NCBI RefSeq assembly: GCF_001014975.1
Contig: NZ_BBXA01000020.1
Location: 1-64,000, forward strand
Source: Novosphingobium sp. MD-1
GTDB lineage: Bacteria > Pseudomonadota > Alphaproteobacteria > Sphingomonadales > Sphingomonadaceae
Direction of reading: 5' to 3'
DNA: 64,000 nt
Position 1 is the stretch's first letter. Each line of letters begins with the position of its first letter. Below are positions 17,466-25,330 of the stretch, piece after piece. Under the pieces are notes generated by a model. That model searched no databases and was not told the DNA's origin. It was given only the letters and a program-made list of their open reading frames with translations. Position numbers and translations under genes: made by a program.

Positions 17466-17486
17466 AGTGCATTAGCACTGGAAACG

Positions 17487-18458
17487 ATGACAATGCAGCA
17501 CTTCCTCCTCTCCGCAGCCGCCCGCACCCTGAGCCTCAAGAAGGTTTTCCGGATGGGCGAGGAAGCCGCTTACCGCACGTTCTGCGAACTCCGCTGGCCG
17601 GAGACGGACGGCGAGGCGATCTGCCCCAAGTGCGGCTGCACCGAAACCTACAACATTGCCACGCGCCGCAAGTTCAAGTGCGTTGCCTGCCATCATCAGT
17701 TCAGCGTCACCAGCGGGACCATCTTCGCCTCGCGCAAGATGAGCTTCACCGATCTGCTCGCCGCGATCGTCATCTTCGTGAACGGCGCCAAGGGCGTTTC
17801 CGCGCTCCAGATGAGCCGCGACCTTGATTGCCAGTACAAGACGGCATTCGTCCTTGCCCACAAGCTGCGCGAGGCAATGGCGCTTGAGGACCAGCACCAG
17901 ACCCTTGAGGGCGAAGTTGAGGTTGATGGTGCGTACTTCGGCGGTCACGTCCGCCCGGCCAACGAAAAGGCCAACCGCCGGGATCGTCGCCTTGCTGTCA
18001 ATCAGTCGGGCAAGCGTCAGGTTGTCGTCGTCGGCCGTGAACGTGGTGGTGAATCACTGGTGGTAGTAGCCAAGTCGGAAGCCAAGGGCGGCGAAGCCGT
18101 TGCCGCTCGCATCCACCATATGTCTACCGTCCACGCGGACGAGGCTTCGCATTGGGATGACCTGCACGCCAAGTTCGATACGCGCCGCATCAATCACACG
18201 GTAGAATACTCGAACGAATGGGCCTGCACCAATCAGGCCGAGTCGTTCTTCTCGCGTCTGCGTCGCATGGAAGTCGGTACGCACCACCATATCGCAGGGC
18301 CGTACCTGCACCAGTACGCCGCAGAGGCTTCATGGCGTGAAGATAATCGCCGTGTGGACAATGGTTCGCAGGCTATGACGGTCGTTGCCGCTACTATGGC
18401 TTCGCGTCAGAGCCGTGCATGGAGCGGGTATTGGCAGAGAACGAATCAAGACTCTTGA
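17487..18458 (+). CDS. ISXO2-like transposase (IS1595 family)
   Basis: 323-aa transposase. The N-terminal zinc ribbon has C46-P-K-C49 and C65-V-A-C68. The DDE_Tnp_IS1595 core follows, with first Asp D147 (VEVDGAYFGG), second Asp D218 (TVHADEASHW) and the third active-site region N249-Q-A-E252 in NQAESFFSRLRRMEVG. Length and motif order are complete, with no frameshift, so the element is probably still active. It lies inside perfect terminal repeats and between two divergent passenger groups. Confidence 0.95.
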   Translation: MTMQHFLLSAAARTLSLKKVFRMGEEAAYRTFCELRWPETDGEAICPKCGCTETYNIATRRKFKCVACHHQFSVTSGTIFASRKMSFTDLLAAIVIFVNGAKGVSALQMSRDLDCQYKTAFVLAHKLREAMALEDQHQTLEGEVEVDGAYFGGHVRPANEKANRRDRRLAVNQSGKRQVVVVGRERGGESLVVVAKSEAKGGEAVAARIHHMSTVHADEASHWDDLHAKFDTRRINHTVEYSNEWACTNQAESFFSRLRRMEVGTHHHIAGPYLHQYAAEASWREDNRRVDNGSQAMTVVAATMASRQSRAWSGYWQRTNQDS

Positions 18459-18702
18459 CATGTACAAATAGGGCTTTCGTGCGTGGCGATTGCCTCTTGT
18501 CGTTTGCGCCGACAAGGCATACACTGCGAACGCAAGAGGAGATAAACGCACTGCATATGATGGCGATGCAAATTTTGCGCTTGCACCACGCAACAAAATC
18601 GGCATTGGGCCGTTTTAACGAAGCCTTAGGCTGTTCATGGCAGATGCAGAATCGGTCATATATGTCAATGGCTCGGTCGTAACTCGAACGAAGGAGGAAC
18701 AG

Positions 18703-18900
18703 GTGTCGACTTATATCGAACGCGCTGCAGACTTGCTGTTCCCAGCAGAGGGACGGCAAACACTGAACATTAAGTTTTTCGGCGTTGCCGATGGGCGCGT
18801 CAGCGCTGCCTCGCTTGCGGAGCAAATCCTCCGTGCCGAAGCCCAAATTACGGCGGGTAACGCTGTTTATGTGGAAGACGTTGACGCGGATTTGACATAA
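18703..18900 (+). CDS. Passenger gene: small protein of unknown function
   Basis: 65-aa protein starting VSTYIERAADLLF. The GTG at 18703 is preceded by a near-perfect AAGGAGGAACAG ribosome site. An in-frame ATG at 18637 has no comparable site and would add 22 residues, so I prefer the GTG. No signal peptide or membrane segment; an acidic C-terminus (EDVDADLT). No family recognised. It is followed 16 bp later by a strong hairpin and then the 198-aa passenger gene, suggesting one rightward unit. Confidence 0.5.
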   Translation: MSTYIERAADLLFPAEGRQTLNIKFFGVADGRVSAASLAEQILRAEAQITAGNAVYVEDVDADLT

Positions 18901-18916
18901 GTCACCGCAACACTTA

Positions 18917-18945
18917 CCCGGCTCACATTAACCAAGTGAGCCGGG
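18917..18945 (+). promoter_or_regulatory. Perfect hairpin overlapping the ribosome site of the next passenger gene
   Basis: CCCGGCTCAC, a 9-nt loop, then GTGAGCCGGG: a 10-bp perfect stem ending 3 nt before the ATG at 18949. No U-tract follows, so it is not a classical terminator. It should mask the initiation region of the downstream gene. Confidence 0.45.
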
Positions 18946-18948
18946 ATT

Positions 18949-19545
18949 ATGCGTTTCCGCGACTTTTATAATCACGTTTCAGGACTTGATGGTCCGTTTG
19001 TTCGCTTCGAAGACTTGAGGCGGATCGTGAACGCATACCACCAGGGCATTGGCCGTGTGGATGTGATCTTCGTGCAGCACCCTGAGCCCAATAGGCAGGC
19101 GTTCTATCGCCTAGCTGACAACGAGCGCTCAAGCCCTCACGATGAAGAATTCTCCATCGCCGAGATTGTCTGCTGCGATGGGCTTCGCGAACATCCTCGC
19201 GAACGGCGCTATGCTTGCACAAAAGAACTTATGCACGTATTTGATACACTTGAGCAGCGGGCAGACAGCCGAGAAAAATTTATAACTCTCATGCGTGAGA
19301 TCCAGAACAAGCCCATGCCCCAGCATGAGAGCCCAATGTTCAGAAGTGAACTCGATACTCGCTGGATGGCGGCGATCTCGCTTTGCCCAAAGCATCTGAG
19401 AGACCCATTTGTGGCGGCTTATAAGGCCAAGCAAATCGCGGATTTTGATATAGCTGAGACTTTCCGCATACCCGAATGGGTCGCGCCATTTGTTATGGAC
19501 GACTATTATGATGTTGCGTTTGAAGCTCTGATATCGGCGGAGTAG
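18949..19545 (+). CDS. Passenger gene: 198-aa protein of unknown function
   Basis: Soluble protein with no signal peptide or helices long enough to span a membrane, and no family I can name with confidence. The middle holds CTKELMHVFDT: E93-x-x-H96, placed where ImmA/IrrE-type zinc peptidases have HExxH, but with Lys instead of the first His. It could therefore be a degenerate zincin-like fold or an unrelated protein. Two adjacent Cys occur at 75-76. The stop codon abuts the stop of the convergent 158-aa gene with no bases between. AT-rich codon use compared with host genes. Confidence 0.6.
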   Translation: MRFRDFYNHVSGLDGPFVRFEDLRRIVNAYHQGIGRVDVIFVQHPEPNRQAFYRLADNERSSPHDEEFSIAEIVCCDGLREHPRERRYACTKELMHVFDTLEQRADSREKFITLMREIQNKPMPQHESPMFRSELDTRWMAAISLCPKHLRDPFVAAYKAKQIADFDIAETFRIPEWVAPFVMDDYYDVAFEALISAE

Positions 19546-20022
19546 CTACCCACTCCCATTCCGCCAGCCACCCTCAAGCTGCGCGTCTGGCTTGGTAATC
19601 CGCCAAGACAACAGGGCACCTTTCCCCATACGCCGAGATTCGGTCACGCCCTTGCGCTCAAGCCGTTTCAGAGCGTGCCCAACGCGCTTACGGGTAAGAA
19701 CGCGCAATGCCCTGTCAGCTTCGTTCATGCGCCTCTGCACCATGACCTTGACAGTCAGGTCATCGGTTGTCTGCCAGTGCTTTGCACCCCGGAGCATTTC
19801 CAGAAGCGAGCGTTGAAACTCGCCCCGGAACGCTGCGTTGGGCGGTGGCAGCATCTTAACCGGCAGCACCTGAAAATCGATCTCGGGATCAAACAGGCGC
19901 AAGGTCTGGTCTATGTGATCCAGCGCGGCGATCAGCCTGCCAGCTTCCTCTTGGATAGCTTGGATGCGCCCTGCGATCTCGGCGCGCTTCTTGATCAGTC
20001 CGTTTACAGTGAGGTTTGCCAT
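19546..20022 (-). CDS. Passenger gene: coiled-coil / winged-helix-like protein
   Basis: 158-aa protein. Residues about 8-42 form an amphipathic helix with heptad-like spacing (IKKRAEIAGRIQAIQEEAGR). Residues 70-150 contain a likely winged-helix-like region (LLEMLRGAKHWQTTDDLTVK, RVGHALKRLERKGVTESRRM). No enzymatic motif. Such proteins accompany mobile DNA in sphingomonads in my recollection, but the family name and role are not known to me. Convergent with the 198-aa gene; it starts 45 bp from the right terminal repeat. Confidence 0.6.
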   Translation of the reverse strand: MANLTVNGLIKKRAEIAGRIQAIQEEAGRLIAALDHIDQTLRLFDPEIDFQVLPVKMLPPPNAAFRGEFQRSLLEMLRGAKHWQTTDDLTVKVMVQRRMNEADRALRVLTRKRVGHALKRLERKGVTESRRMGKGALLSWRITKPDAQLEGGWRNGSG

Positions 20023-20066
20023 ATGCGGATATTACGCATCGCGTGCGATTACATCTATCCGGATGC

Positions 20067-20090
20067 TGGTGCGTTTGCTACATAATGCCG
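20067..20090 (-). repeat. Right terminal inverted repeat of the IS1595 transposon
   Basis: Exact 24-bp inverted match to 16234-16257; followed directly by the right target copy CGATCGTG at 20091-20098. Confidence 0.9.
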
Positions 20091-20470
20091 CGATCGTGGA
20101 CGACGATCCGAAGGCGATCGTCGCGGGTGGAAGCGATCGCGGCGGCCAGCGTCGCCGGATCGTTGCGATAGCATCCGACGTAGAAGCGCATTTCCGCATG
20201 GGGCCATGCATCCAGGCTGTGCCGGATCATGGCTCCCACAACGTCCTGCTCACGCCAGGCCGGGACCAGCACCGCCGCAATTCCGCGCAAGGGCTGATCC
20301 GCCGGCCCTTCCAGCCTCCCCGTGCGGGCGCGGCCCGAGAGACGCAGCCACAGCCACAGCATGTCTATGCCAAGATCGTCGGCAGCGCCGATGACGAACC
20401 AAACCGCCGCGAACAGCAGCAATTCACGCTCGACAAGCCCGAGCGCGTACAGCGTTGCTTCCATCGGCAT
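20091..20470 (-). pseudogene. NfrB-like glycosyltransferase, N-terminal fragment (split by the IS1595 transposon)
   Basis: Start of the interrupted gene. The ATG at 20470 follows a GGGGG ribosome-site-like tract; an in-frame TTG at 20497 is an alternative. An N-terminal membrane helix (ELLLFAAVWFVIGAADDLG) is followed by the glycosyltransferase entry strand AVLVPAWREQDVVG and YVGCYRNDPATL. Translation would run into the transposon end and stop at 20078 after about 130 residues, lacking every catalytic motif. Confidence 0.85.
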
Positions 20471-20794
20471 CCATCCCCCGCCTGCTGCATGGGCCAATGC
20501 GAAAAATTCGGAACAATATCGCTATGTGGCGATCAGACTAGGTCCACATGGCACCGCTGACAATGCATCCGAACCGGATGGATGCCTCGGATTTGGCGGA
20601 AATGCTGGACTTTTCAGAGGTGGCAATGCGCTTGCACGGCTTTTTCAACACGCTGAAATAATTACCAAAACCAAAATAACCTCAAGCTTTTATCGACGCG
20701 ATCGATCATCGTTACGCGCATTTCCCGTGAAACAAACGGCGCTGGGAAGCGTATACGGATGCCATCATCATCCAACCGCAGGAAAGGGATTCCC
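20471..20794. other. Intergenic region between the nfrB-like gene and dps
   Basis: 324 bp containing the divergent promoters. The stretch 20650-20700 is unusually A/T-rich for the host (AATAATTACC..AAAATAACC), a likely promoter zone for dps. Apart from the weak 37-codon open frame at 20548-20661, nothing specific is seen. Confidence 0.5.
20548..20661 (+). CDS. Possible small protein (37 aa), weak
   Basis: Open frame starting MAPLTMHPNRMDASDLAEML and ending in a basic/aromatic tail. Plausible amphipathic composition, but there is no clear ribosome site and no family. Kept only because it lies in an otherwise empty stretch. Confidence 0.2.
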   Translation: MAPLTMHPNRMDASDLAEMLDFSEVAMRLHGFFNTLK

Positions 20795-21250
20795 ATGCCG
20801 GGCGACAATGCGAAGAAGGCGCTGATCGACAGCCTGAACGGCCTTCTTGCCGATTACTTCACGCTCTATCTCAAGACCAAGAACTTCCACTGGCACGTCG
20901 CCGGCCCGCACTTCCGCGATCTGCACCTGCTGTTCGACGAACAGTCCGCCGAAATCTTCGCGCTGACTGACATCATCGCCGAACGGGTGCGCAAGAACGG
21001 CGGGGCGACGCTGACCTCGATCGGCGCGATCGCCGGCAAAGCCTCGATCAAGGATGACGACCGCGCCAAGGTCGACGCCATGAACATGGTCAAGGCCCTG
21101 CGCGATGACAACGCCAAGCTGGTGGAAGCGATCCGGAGCGTGAAGGAAGCGGCGACCGAAGCCGGCGACAACGCGACCGAGGGCATGGCCGACGACTGGA
21201 CCGATCAGGCCGAACGCCGCGTATGGTTCCTGACCGAAGTGCTCGCCTGA
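20795..21250 (+). CDS. dps: Dps family ferritin-like DNA-protection protein
   Basis: 151-aa four-helix ferritin-like protein that oxidises Fe(II) with peroxide and stores it in a dodecamer, protecting DNA during starvation or oxidative stress. The inter-subunit ferroxidase ligands are visible: KTKNFHWHVAGPHFRDLH and FDEQSAEIFALTDIIAERV (His in NFHWHV, acidic pair in D-E-x-x-x-E). The start at 20795 follows AGGAAAGGG; an upstream ATG at 20759 lacks a ribosome site. Confidence 0.92.
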   Translation: MPGDNAKKALIDSLNGLLADYFTLYLKTKNFHWHVAGPHFRDLHLLFDEQSAEIFALTDIIAERVRKNGGATLTSIGAIAGKASIKDDDRAKVDAMNMVKALRDDNAKLVEAIRSVKEAATEAGDNATEGMADDWTDQAERRVWFLTEVLA

Positions 21251-21289
21251 AGAATACCGGCCTGAAGAATACTGGCCTGAAGTACGCGG
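21246..21289. repeat. 15-bp tandem repeat at the dps 3' end
   Basis: CCTGAAGAATACCGG at 21246-21260, CCTGAAGAATACTGG at 21261-21275 and a partial copy CCTGAAGTACGCGG from 21276. It begins inside the last codons of dps and fills the gap to the convergent gspN stop. Confidence 0.65.
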
Positions 21290-22018
21290 TCAGAACGTTC
21301 CGCCGGTCCGGAAGCCGATGCCGCCGGGCCGGGCAGAAAAGCCCTGATCCACCAGAGGGCCGCTGATCTCCACGGGCAAGCCCGCGAGCGAGAGATCGGC
21401 GGTCCACCCGCCGGTGCCTGCCACCTTGAGCAGCAGATGGGCCATGCCGCCACTATCGGCCATCGGCACCACCAACGCGCCATCTTGGCACCGCGCCTTG
21501 CCCGTAAGCGGTAGCGGCCGGGGCATCAGCGCGCTCACCGGCGCCAGCGTCACCGTCAACGTGCCGGATGCGGACCGGCACCGCCCGTCGGCGAAATCGA
21601 CCGCGAACTGATCGAAGCCGATCGTGCTGGCCGGCAATTGACCGAGGCCGTCGGGCAAGGGCAGGGAACCGGTGGCATCGGCCAAACGCAGCCCGCCCGC
21701 GCCGCCTCCGATCCGCGCGCGCAAGGGCGCTTGCCCGGTCCCCGCTGGCCGTTCAAGCCACGTCTCCGCCCGGCCGATCAGCAGCGGCAAGGGGCGCAAA
21801 CCCGCATCGACGGTGCCCACCGGCACCGGGCCAATCCGCAGGTCATAAGCCCGGCCCCACCATACCGGCCCGTCGACATAGCGCGCCGACAAGGCCCCGC
21901 CGGCCCACCCCAGCACGATCCGCAACGGCATCAGCACGACCAGCGCCGCCAGAAACACCGCCGTCAGCACCGGCACCGCGCCGCGCGGCATCGCAGACGT
22001 CTTGCTGACCACAGTCAT
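21290..22018 (-). CDS. gspN: Type II secretion system protein N
   Basis: 242-aa bitopic protein: inner-membrane helix at about residues 14-40, then a beta-rich periplasmic domain (VDGPVWWGRAYDLRIG, repeated Leu-rich strands such as GLGQLPASTIGFDQFAVDF). This fits GspN, a non-universal T2SS component of the inner-membrane platform. Last gene of the gspC-to-N operon; its start overlaps the gspM stop by 4 bp. Low sequence conservation makes position the strongest evidence. Confidence 0.8.
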   Translation of the reverse strand: MTVVSKTSAMPRGAVPVLTAVFLAALVVLMPLRIVLGWAGGALSARYVDGPVWWGRAYDLRIGPVPVGTVDAGLRPLPLLIGRAETWLERPAGTGQAPLRARIGGGAGGLRLADATGSLPLPDGLGQLPASTIGFDQFAVDFADGRCRSASGTLTVTLAPVSALMPRPLPLTGKARCQDGALVVPMADSGGMAHLLLKVAGTGGWTADLSLAGLPVEISGPLVDQGFSARPGGIGFRTGGTF

Positions 22019-22497
22019 GTGCCGCTCCGGCGCAAGGTGGCATTCACCGCTACCGATCCGTCGGGCGCGGGCGTGACGGTCAGCGTATCGACAATCACGC
22101 CCGTGCCCGCCAACGCATCAAGCCAGGCGAACACTGCGGCGGGCCGGGCCGAAGCGATGACGATCGCGGTCACGTCGCTGCCGCGCGGCTGGTTGGATTG
22201 CAGCACAAACCCAGCCTGTTCGGCACTGGCGGCGACCGCCTGTTCGACCGGCCCCGTCCCTGTACGCGAGGCCGGGCCGGCGGGCCGGGCATCGAGCAGC
22301 CGCAGCGCCGCCATCAGCCGTTCCGTGCGCTGCACCGCCGCCACATGGCGCGCATCGGCAGCGTCGAAGGCGCGCCCCACGGGCAGCACGATGCCGTAGA
22401 TCAGCACGATCAGGCCAGCGAGCGCGCCGGCAATCGTCACGAGCGTCCGTTCGCGCGTGGTCAGCCCCGTGTACCAGGCTTGCACCCGCGCGATCAT
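22015..22497 (-). CDS. gspM: Type II secretion system protein M
   Basis: 160-aa bitopic protein. A short cytoplasmic N-terminus ending TTRERTLVTIAG is followed by a membrane helix at about 20-40 and a ferredoxin-like periplasmic domain (VTAIVIASARPAAVFAWLDAL, VDTLTVTPAPDGSVAVNATL). GspM partners GspL in the inner-membrane platform. Overlaps gspL and gspN by 4 bp each. Confidence 0.86.
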   Translation of the reverse strand: MIARVQAWYTGLTTRERTLVTIAGALAGLIVLIYGIVLPVGRAFDAADARHVAAVQRTERLMAALRLLDARPAGPASRTGTGPVEQAVAASAEQAGFVLQSNQPRGSDVTAIVIASARPAAVFAWLDALAGTGVIVDTLTVTPAPDGSVAVNATLRRSGT

Positions 22498-23642
22498 GGC
22501 GCCCGCACCGTAATGGCAACCACCGTCGCCCCGGTCGGATCGGAGGCCAGCGACGGCGGCACGGTCACTTTCCAGCCCGCGTTCTGCAAGGCAATCAGCA
22601 CGGCGTTGACATCCTCGGCGCGAGGCGCCGCCGCGGTGAACCGCAGCGTGCCATCCGCGCTGTAGCCCAGATCGCGCAGCCGGATCGACGGCACCGGCTG
22701 CATCGCCGCCAGCACCGCCGCCATCGGCGCGGTGAAGTTCGCCGCGCCCTGCCCGCGCTTTGCCATGTCCGCCGCCACCAGCCGCTCGGCGCTATCGAGA
22801 TCGCTCGCAGCCGGAAACCGGCGTTGCGCCAGCGCCAGTGCGTCGCGCTCGCGCGCCGACGCCGCCAGCTCCCACTTGGCGATCCACACCAGCATCAGCA
22901 CCAGCACCAGCAGCGCCACGACCGCCGCCATCCGCGCCAACTGCCCCCCTTGCATCCCGCTCAGGAAGCCCGGCGCGCGTGGCGCGTAAACACCCTGCCG
23001 CAAGTTCACCGGCGGCGCGCGATGGATAGCCAGCAAGCGCGCGTCGAGCGTTTCGGCAGCGAGCGCCACCGTTCCCGCGCCATCGGCAAGAAGGCCGATC
23101 AAGGCGGGTTCGCCGGCAAAAGCCGCAGCGGGCGTGCGCGCCAGCGGCTCGTCGCCCAGTTCCGCCACCACCATTCCGGCATCGGGGCGCGGCAGCACCA
23201 GCGCGGCCGGAACCAGCGCCGCCGCATCGAGCCCCGCTTCGGCCAGTTCCGCCAGCCAGCGGTCCATGTCATCCGCATCGACCGTCACGCACAACAGACG
23301 GCCTTCCGCTCTGGCGGCGGCGGCATGGCGGCGCGCGGAACCGATCCCCTGCGCTTCGGCCTCCAGTCTGGCGGCGGCGATCGCCTGTGCCGGCGGCATG
23401 TCGGGCATCGGGTGATCGCGCACCGGCGCCCGCGCGGCCGGCACCAGCGCCGTCACCACGTTGCCTTCCGCCAGCCGCCCCCATGGCGCTGTTTCGGCAT
23501 CGACCATGAACGACCGTTCGCGGCCCAGACCGCCCTGTTCCACGCGCCACCAGCGCCAGCCGCCGCCAGAGCGGGCCGGCAGCAGCACGATCAGGCCGTC
23601 CGGCGGCCCGTCGGGCACGGAAAAGGCGCTTGCCGCATCCAT
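22494..23642 (-). CDS. gspL: Type II secretion system protein L
   Basis: 382-aa protein: an N-terminal actin-like cytoplasmic domain that would recruit GspE (residues 1-235), one membrane helix (MAAVVALLVLVLMLVWIAKW) and a periplasmic ferredoxin-like domain (IRLRDLGYSADGTLRFTA). Starts 6 bp before the gspG stop (reading leftwards), where gspH, I, J and K usually stand. Confidence 0.86.
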   Translation of the reverse strand: MDAASAFSVPDGPPDGLIVLLPARSGGGWRWWRVEQGGLGRERSFMVDAETAPWGRLAEGNVVTALVPAARAPVRDHPMPDMPPAQAIAAARLEAEAQGIGSARRHAAAARAEGRLLCVTVDADDMDRWLAELAEAGLDAAALVPAALVLPRPDAGMVVAELGDEPLARTPAAAFAGEPALIGLLADGAGTVALAAETLDARLLAIHRAPPVNLRQGVYAPRAPGFLSGMQGGQLARMAAVVALLVLVLMLVWIAKWELAASARERDALALAQRRFPAASDLDSAERLVAADMAKRGQGAANFTAPMAAVLAAMQPVPSIRLRDLGYSADGTLRFTAAAPRAEDVNAVLIALQNAGWKVTVPPSLASDPTGATVVAITVRAP

Positions 23643-23648
23643 CGCGGA

Positions 23649-24092
23649 TCAGGTCTTCCCCGCGTGGATATCGGCGTTCAGGTCGCTGCCGCCGGGCTGC
23701 CCGTCCGCGCCCAGCGAGAAGATATCGAAGGGCTTGCCGTCGTTCCCCGGCACCTGGAACTGATAGGGATGTCCCCACGGATCGTTCGGCAGATCCTTCA
23801 CATAGCCGCCGCTGCGATAGTTCTGCGGCAGCGCGAGATTGGCGGGCGGGGTCTTCAGCGCGGCCAGCCCTTCGCCCTGCCCCGGATAAGTGCCCATGTC
23901 GAGCCGGTACATCTCCATCGCCTGATCCAGCGTGGCGATGTCGCTCTGCGCCTTCACCACGCGCGCCTTGTCGGTGCTGGGCAGCACGTTGATCAGCACC
24001 ACCGTCGCCAGCAGGCCGATGATGAACAGCACCACCATCAGCTCCACGAGCGAGAAGCCGTTGGGCGCGGGCAAGCTGCGTTGGTTTCGCAT
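23649..24092 (-). CDS. gspG: Type II secretion system major pseudopilin GspG
   Basis: 147-aa prepilin. Cleavage site G12/F13 in PNGFSLVELMVV, with E17 as the conserved +5 Glu. A hydrophobic N-terminal helix is followed by the GspG body (YRLDMGTYPGQGEGLAAL, DPWGHPYQFQVPG) and an acidic calcium-site loop near the C-terminus. GspG polymerises into the pseudopilus. A prepilin peptidase (GspO) is needed but not encoded in this window. ATG at 24092, 5 bp after the gspF stop. Confidence 0.94.
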   Translation of the reverse strand: MRNQRSLPAPNGFSLVELMVVLFIIGLLATVVLINVLPSTDKARVVKAQSDIATLDQAMEMYRLDMGTYPGQGEGLAALKTPPANLALPQNYRSGGYVKDLPNDPWGHPYQFQVPGNDGKPFDIFSLGADGQPGGSDLNADIHAGKT

Positions 24093-24097
24093 CGTTC

Positions 24098-25330
24098 CTA
24101 AAGTCCGGTCAGGTTCTGAAGCTGCAGGATCGGCAGCAGGATCGCAAGAATGATGAGCGCGACCAGCGCGCCCATCACCACGATGATGGCGGGCTCCAGC
24201 AAGGCCATCGCGGCGCTGGTGAAGCTTTCGAATTCCCGTTCGAGATATTCCGCCGCGCGTTCCAGCATCGGCCCAAGCTGCCCCGCCGCCTCGCCGCTGG
24301 CCGCCAGATAGACCAGCAGCGGCGGGAACGTCTCCGCCTCGCGCAGCGCGGTGGACAACGAACCGCCCGCGCGGACCTTTTCGGTGATCGTTTCCAGCGC
24401 CTGCCGGTGGACAGTGTTGCGCACCGTGCGCGTCGCCAGCTTCAACCCGTCGACCAGCGGCAGCTTGGCCTCGATCATCGTCGCCAGCGTGCGGGCGAGG
24501 CCCGCCGCGTGGACATCGCGCAGCAGCCGCCCGGCGAACGGCAGGCGCAACAGCAGGCTGTCGCAGCGGTACCGGAACGCCGGCCGCCGCAGCGCGCGGG
24601 CAAAGCCGAACGCCGCCAGCGCCAGCGCGATCAGCAAGGCCCACCACCACTGCGCCAGGAACTGCGAAACCGCGATGACCACGCGCGTCAGCAGGGGCAG
24701 TTGCCGGCTGGCGTTGTCGAACTGTTCGACCACGCGCGGCACCACCGAAATCATCAGCCCGGTCACCACCAGCAGCGCGACCAGCGAGAGCACCACCGGA
24801 TAGGCCAGCGCCGCCACGATTCTCCCCCGCACTTGCGCCTGCCGTTCCAGCAGGTCGGCCAGCCGGTTGGCGATGGCGGGCAGCGTGCCGGAGTTTTCCC
24901 CCGCCGCGACCATCGCGCGATAGACCGGCGGGAAGCTGGGCTCCTCGCGCCGCATCGCCTCTGCCAGCGGCAGCCCTTCCACCACGCCGGCATGGACGCT
25001 GGACAGGATCGCGCGGGCGCGCGGCTGCTCGGTCTGCCGGGCGATCGTGCGCAGCGCTTCCTCCAGCGGGCTGACCGTCATCAGCGAGGCGATCTGGCGG
25101 GTAAACAGCGCCAGTTGCTTGGCCGAGAGGCGCGGCGCGAACAGGGCGATGCCACTGGTCGAAATCGCCGCGCGACGCGCCGATGCCGCGGCGTCCGGCC
25201 CGATCCGCACCACGTGCCAGGATCGGGCGGCCAGCTTCTCCAGCGCCTGCCGTTCGCCCGCCGCTTCGATCGCGCCGCGCCGCTCGTTGCCTTTGGGGTC
25301 GATGGCGAGATAGGTGAAACGCGGCATCAC
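24098..25330 (-). CDS. gspF: Type II secretion system protein F
   Basis: 410-aa inner-membrane platform protein with duplicated T2SSF domains, each followed by a membrane helix (VVLSLVALLVVTGLMISVVP; the final VMGALVALIILAILLPILQL). The N-terminal YLAIDPKGNERRGAIEAA and LFTRQIASLMTVSPLEEAL are typical. Start overlaps the gspE stop by 4 bp. Confidence 0.94.
   Translation of the reverse strand: MMPRFTYLAIDPKGNERRGAIEAAGERQALEKLAARSWHVVRIGPDAAASARRAAISTSGIALFAPRLSAKQLALFTRQIASLMTVSPLEEALRTIARQTEQPRARAILSSVHAGVVEGLPLAEAMRREEPSFPPVYRAMVAAGENSGTLPAIANRLADLLERQAQVRGRIVAALAYPVVLSLVALLVVTGLMISVVPRVVEQFDNASRQLPLLTRVVIAVSQFLAQWWWALLIALALAAFGFARALRRPAFRYRCDSLLLRLPFAGRLLRDVHAAGLARTLATMIEAKLPLVDGLKLATRTVRNTVHRQALETITEKVRAGGSLSTALREAETFPPLLVYLAASGEAAGQLGPMLERAAEYLEREFESFTSAAMALLEPAIIVVMGALVALIILAILLPILQLQNLTGL

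Larger units (their letters stand above)
16234..20090. mobile_element. IS1595-family transposon with five passenger genes
   Basis: 3,857-bp element. Both ends carry a 24-bp perfect inverted repeat beginning CGGCATTATGTAGCAAACGC (16234-16257 and complement of 20067-20090), flanked by the 8-bp duplication CGATCGTG. It encodes an ISXO2-like transposase (17487-18458), membrane and DUF6471 proteins to the left, and three uncharacterised genes to the right. Base composition is visibly more AT-rich than the host DNA, indicating recent acquisition from another background. It interrupts an NfrB-like glycosyltransferase gene. IS1595-family elements with passenger genes are known; I do not recognise this cargo set. 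Confidence 0.92.

Noticed and set aside
16234..20090. Interpretation of the insertion as a prophage or integrative plasmid
   Set aside because: No integrase, structural or replication genes. Short inverted termini, an 8-bp duplication and an ISXO2-like transposase identify an IS1595-type transposon.
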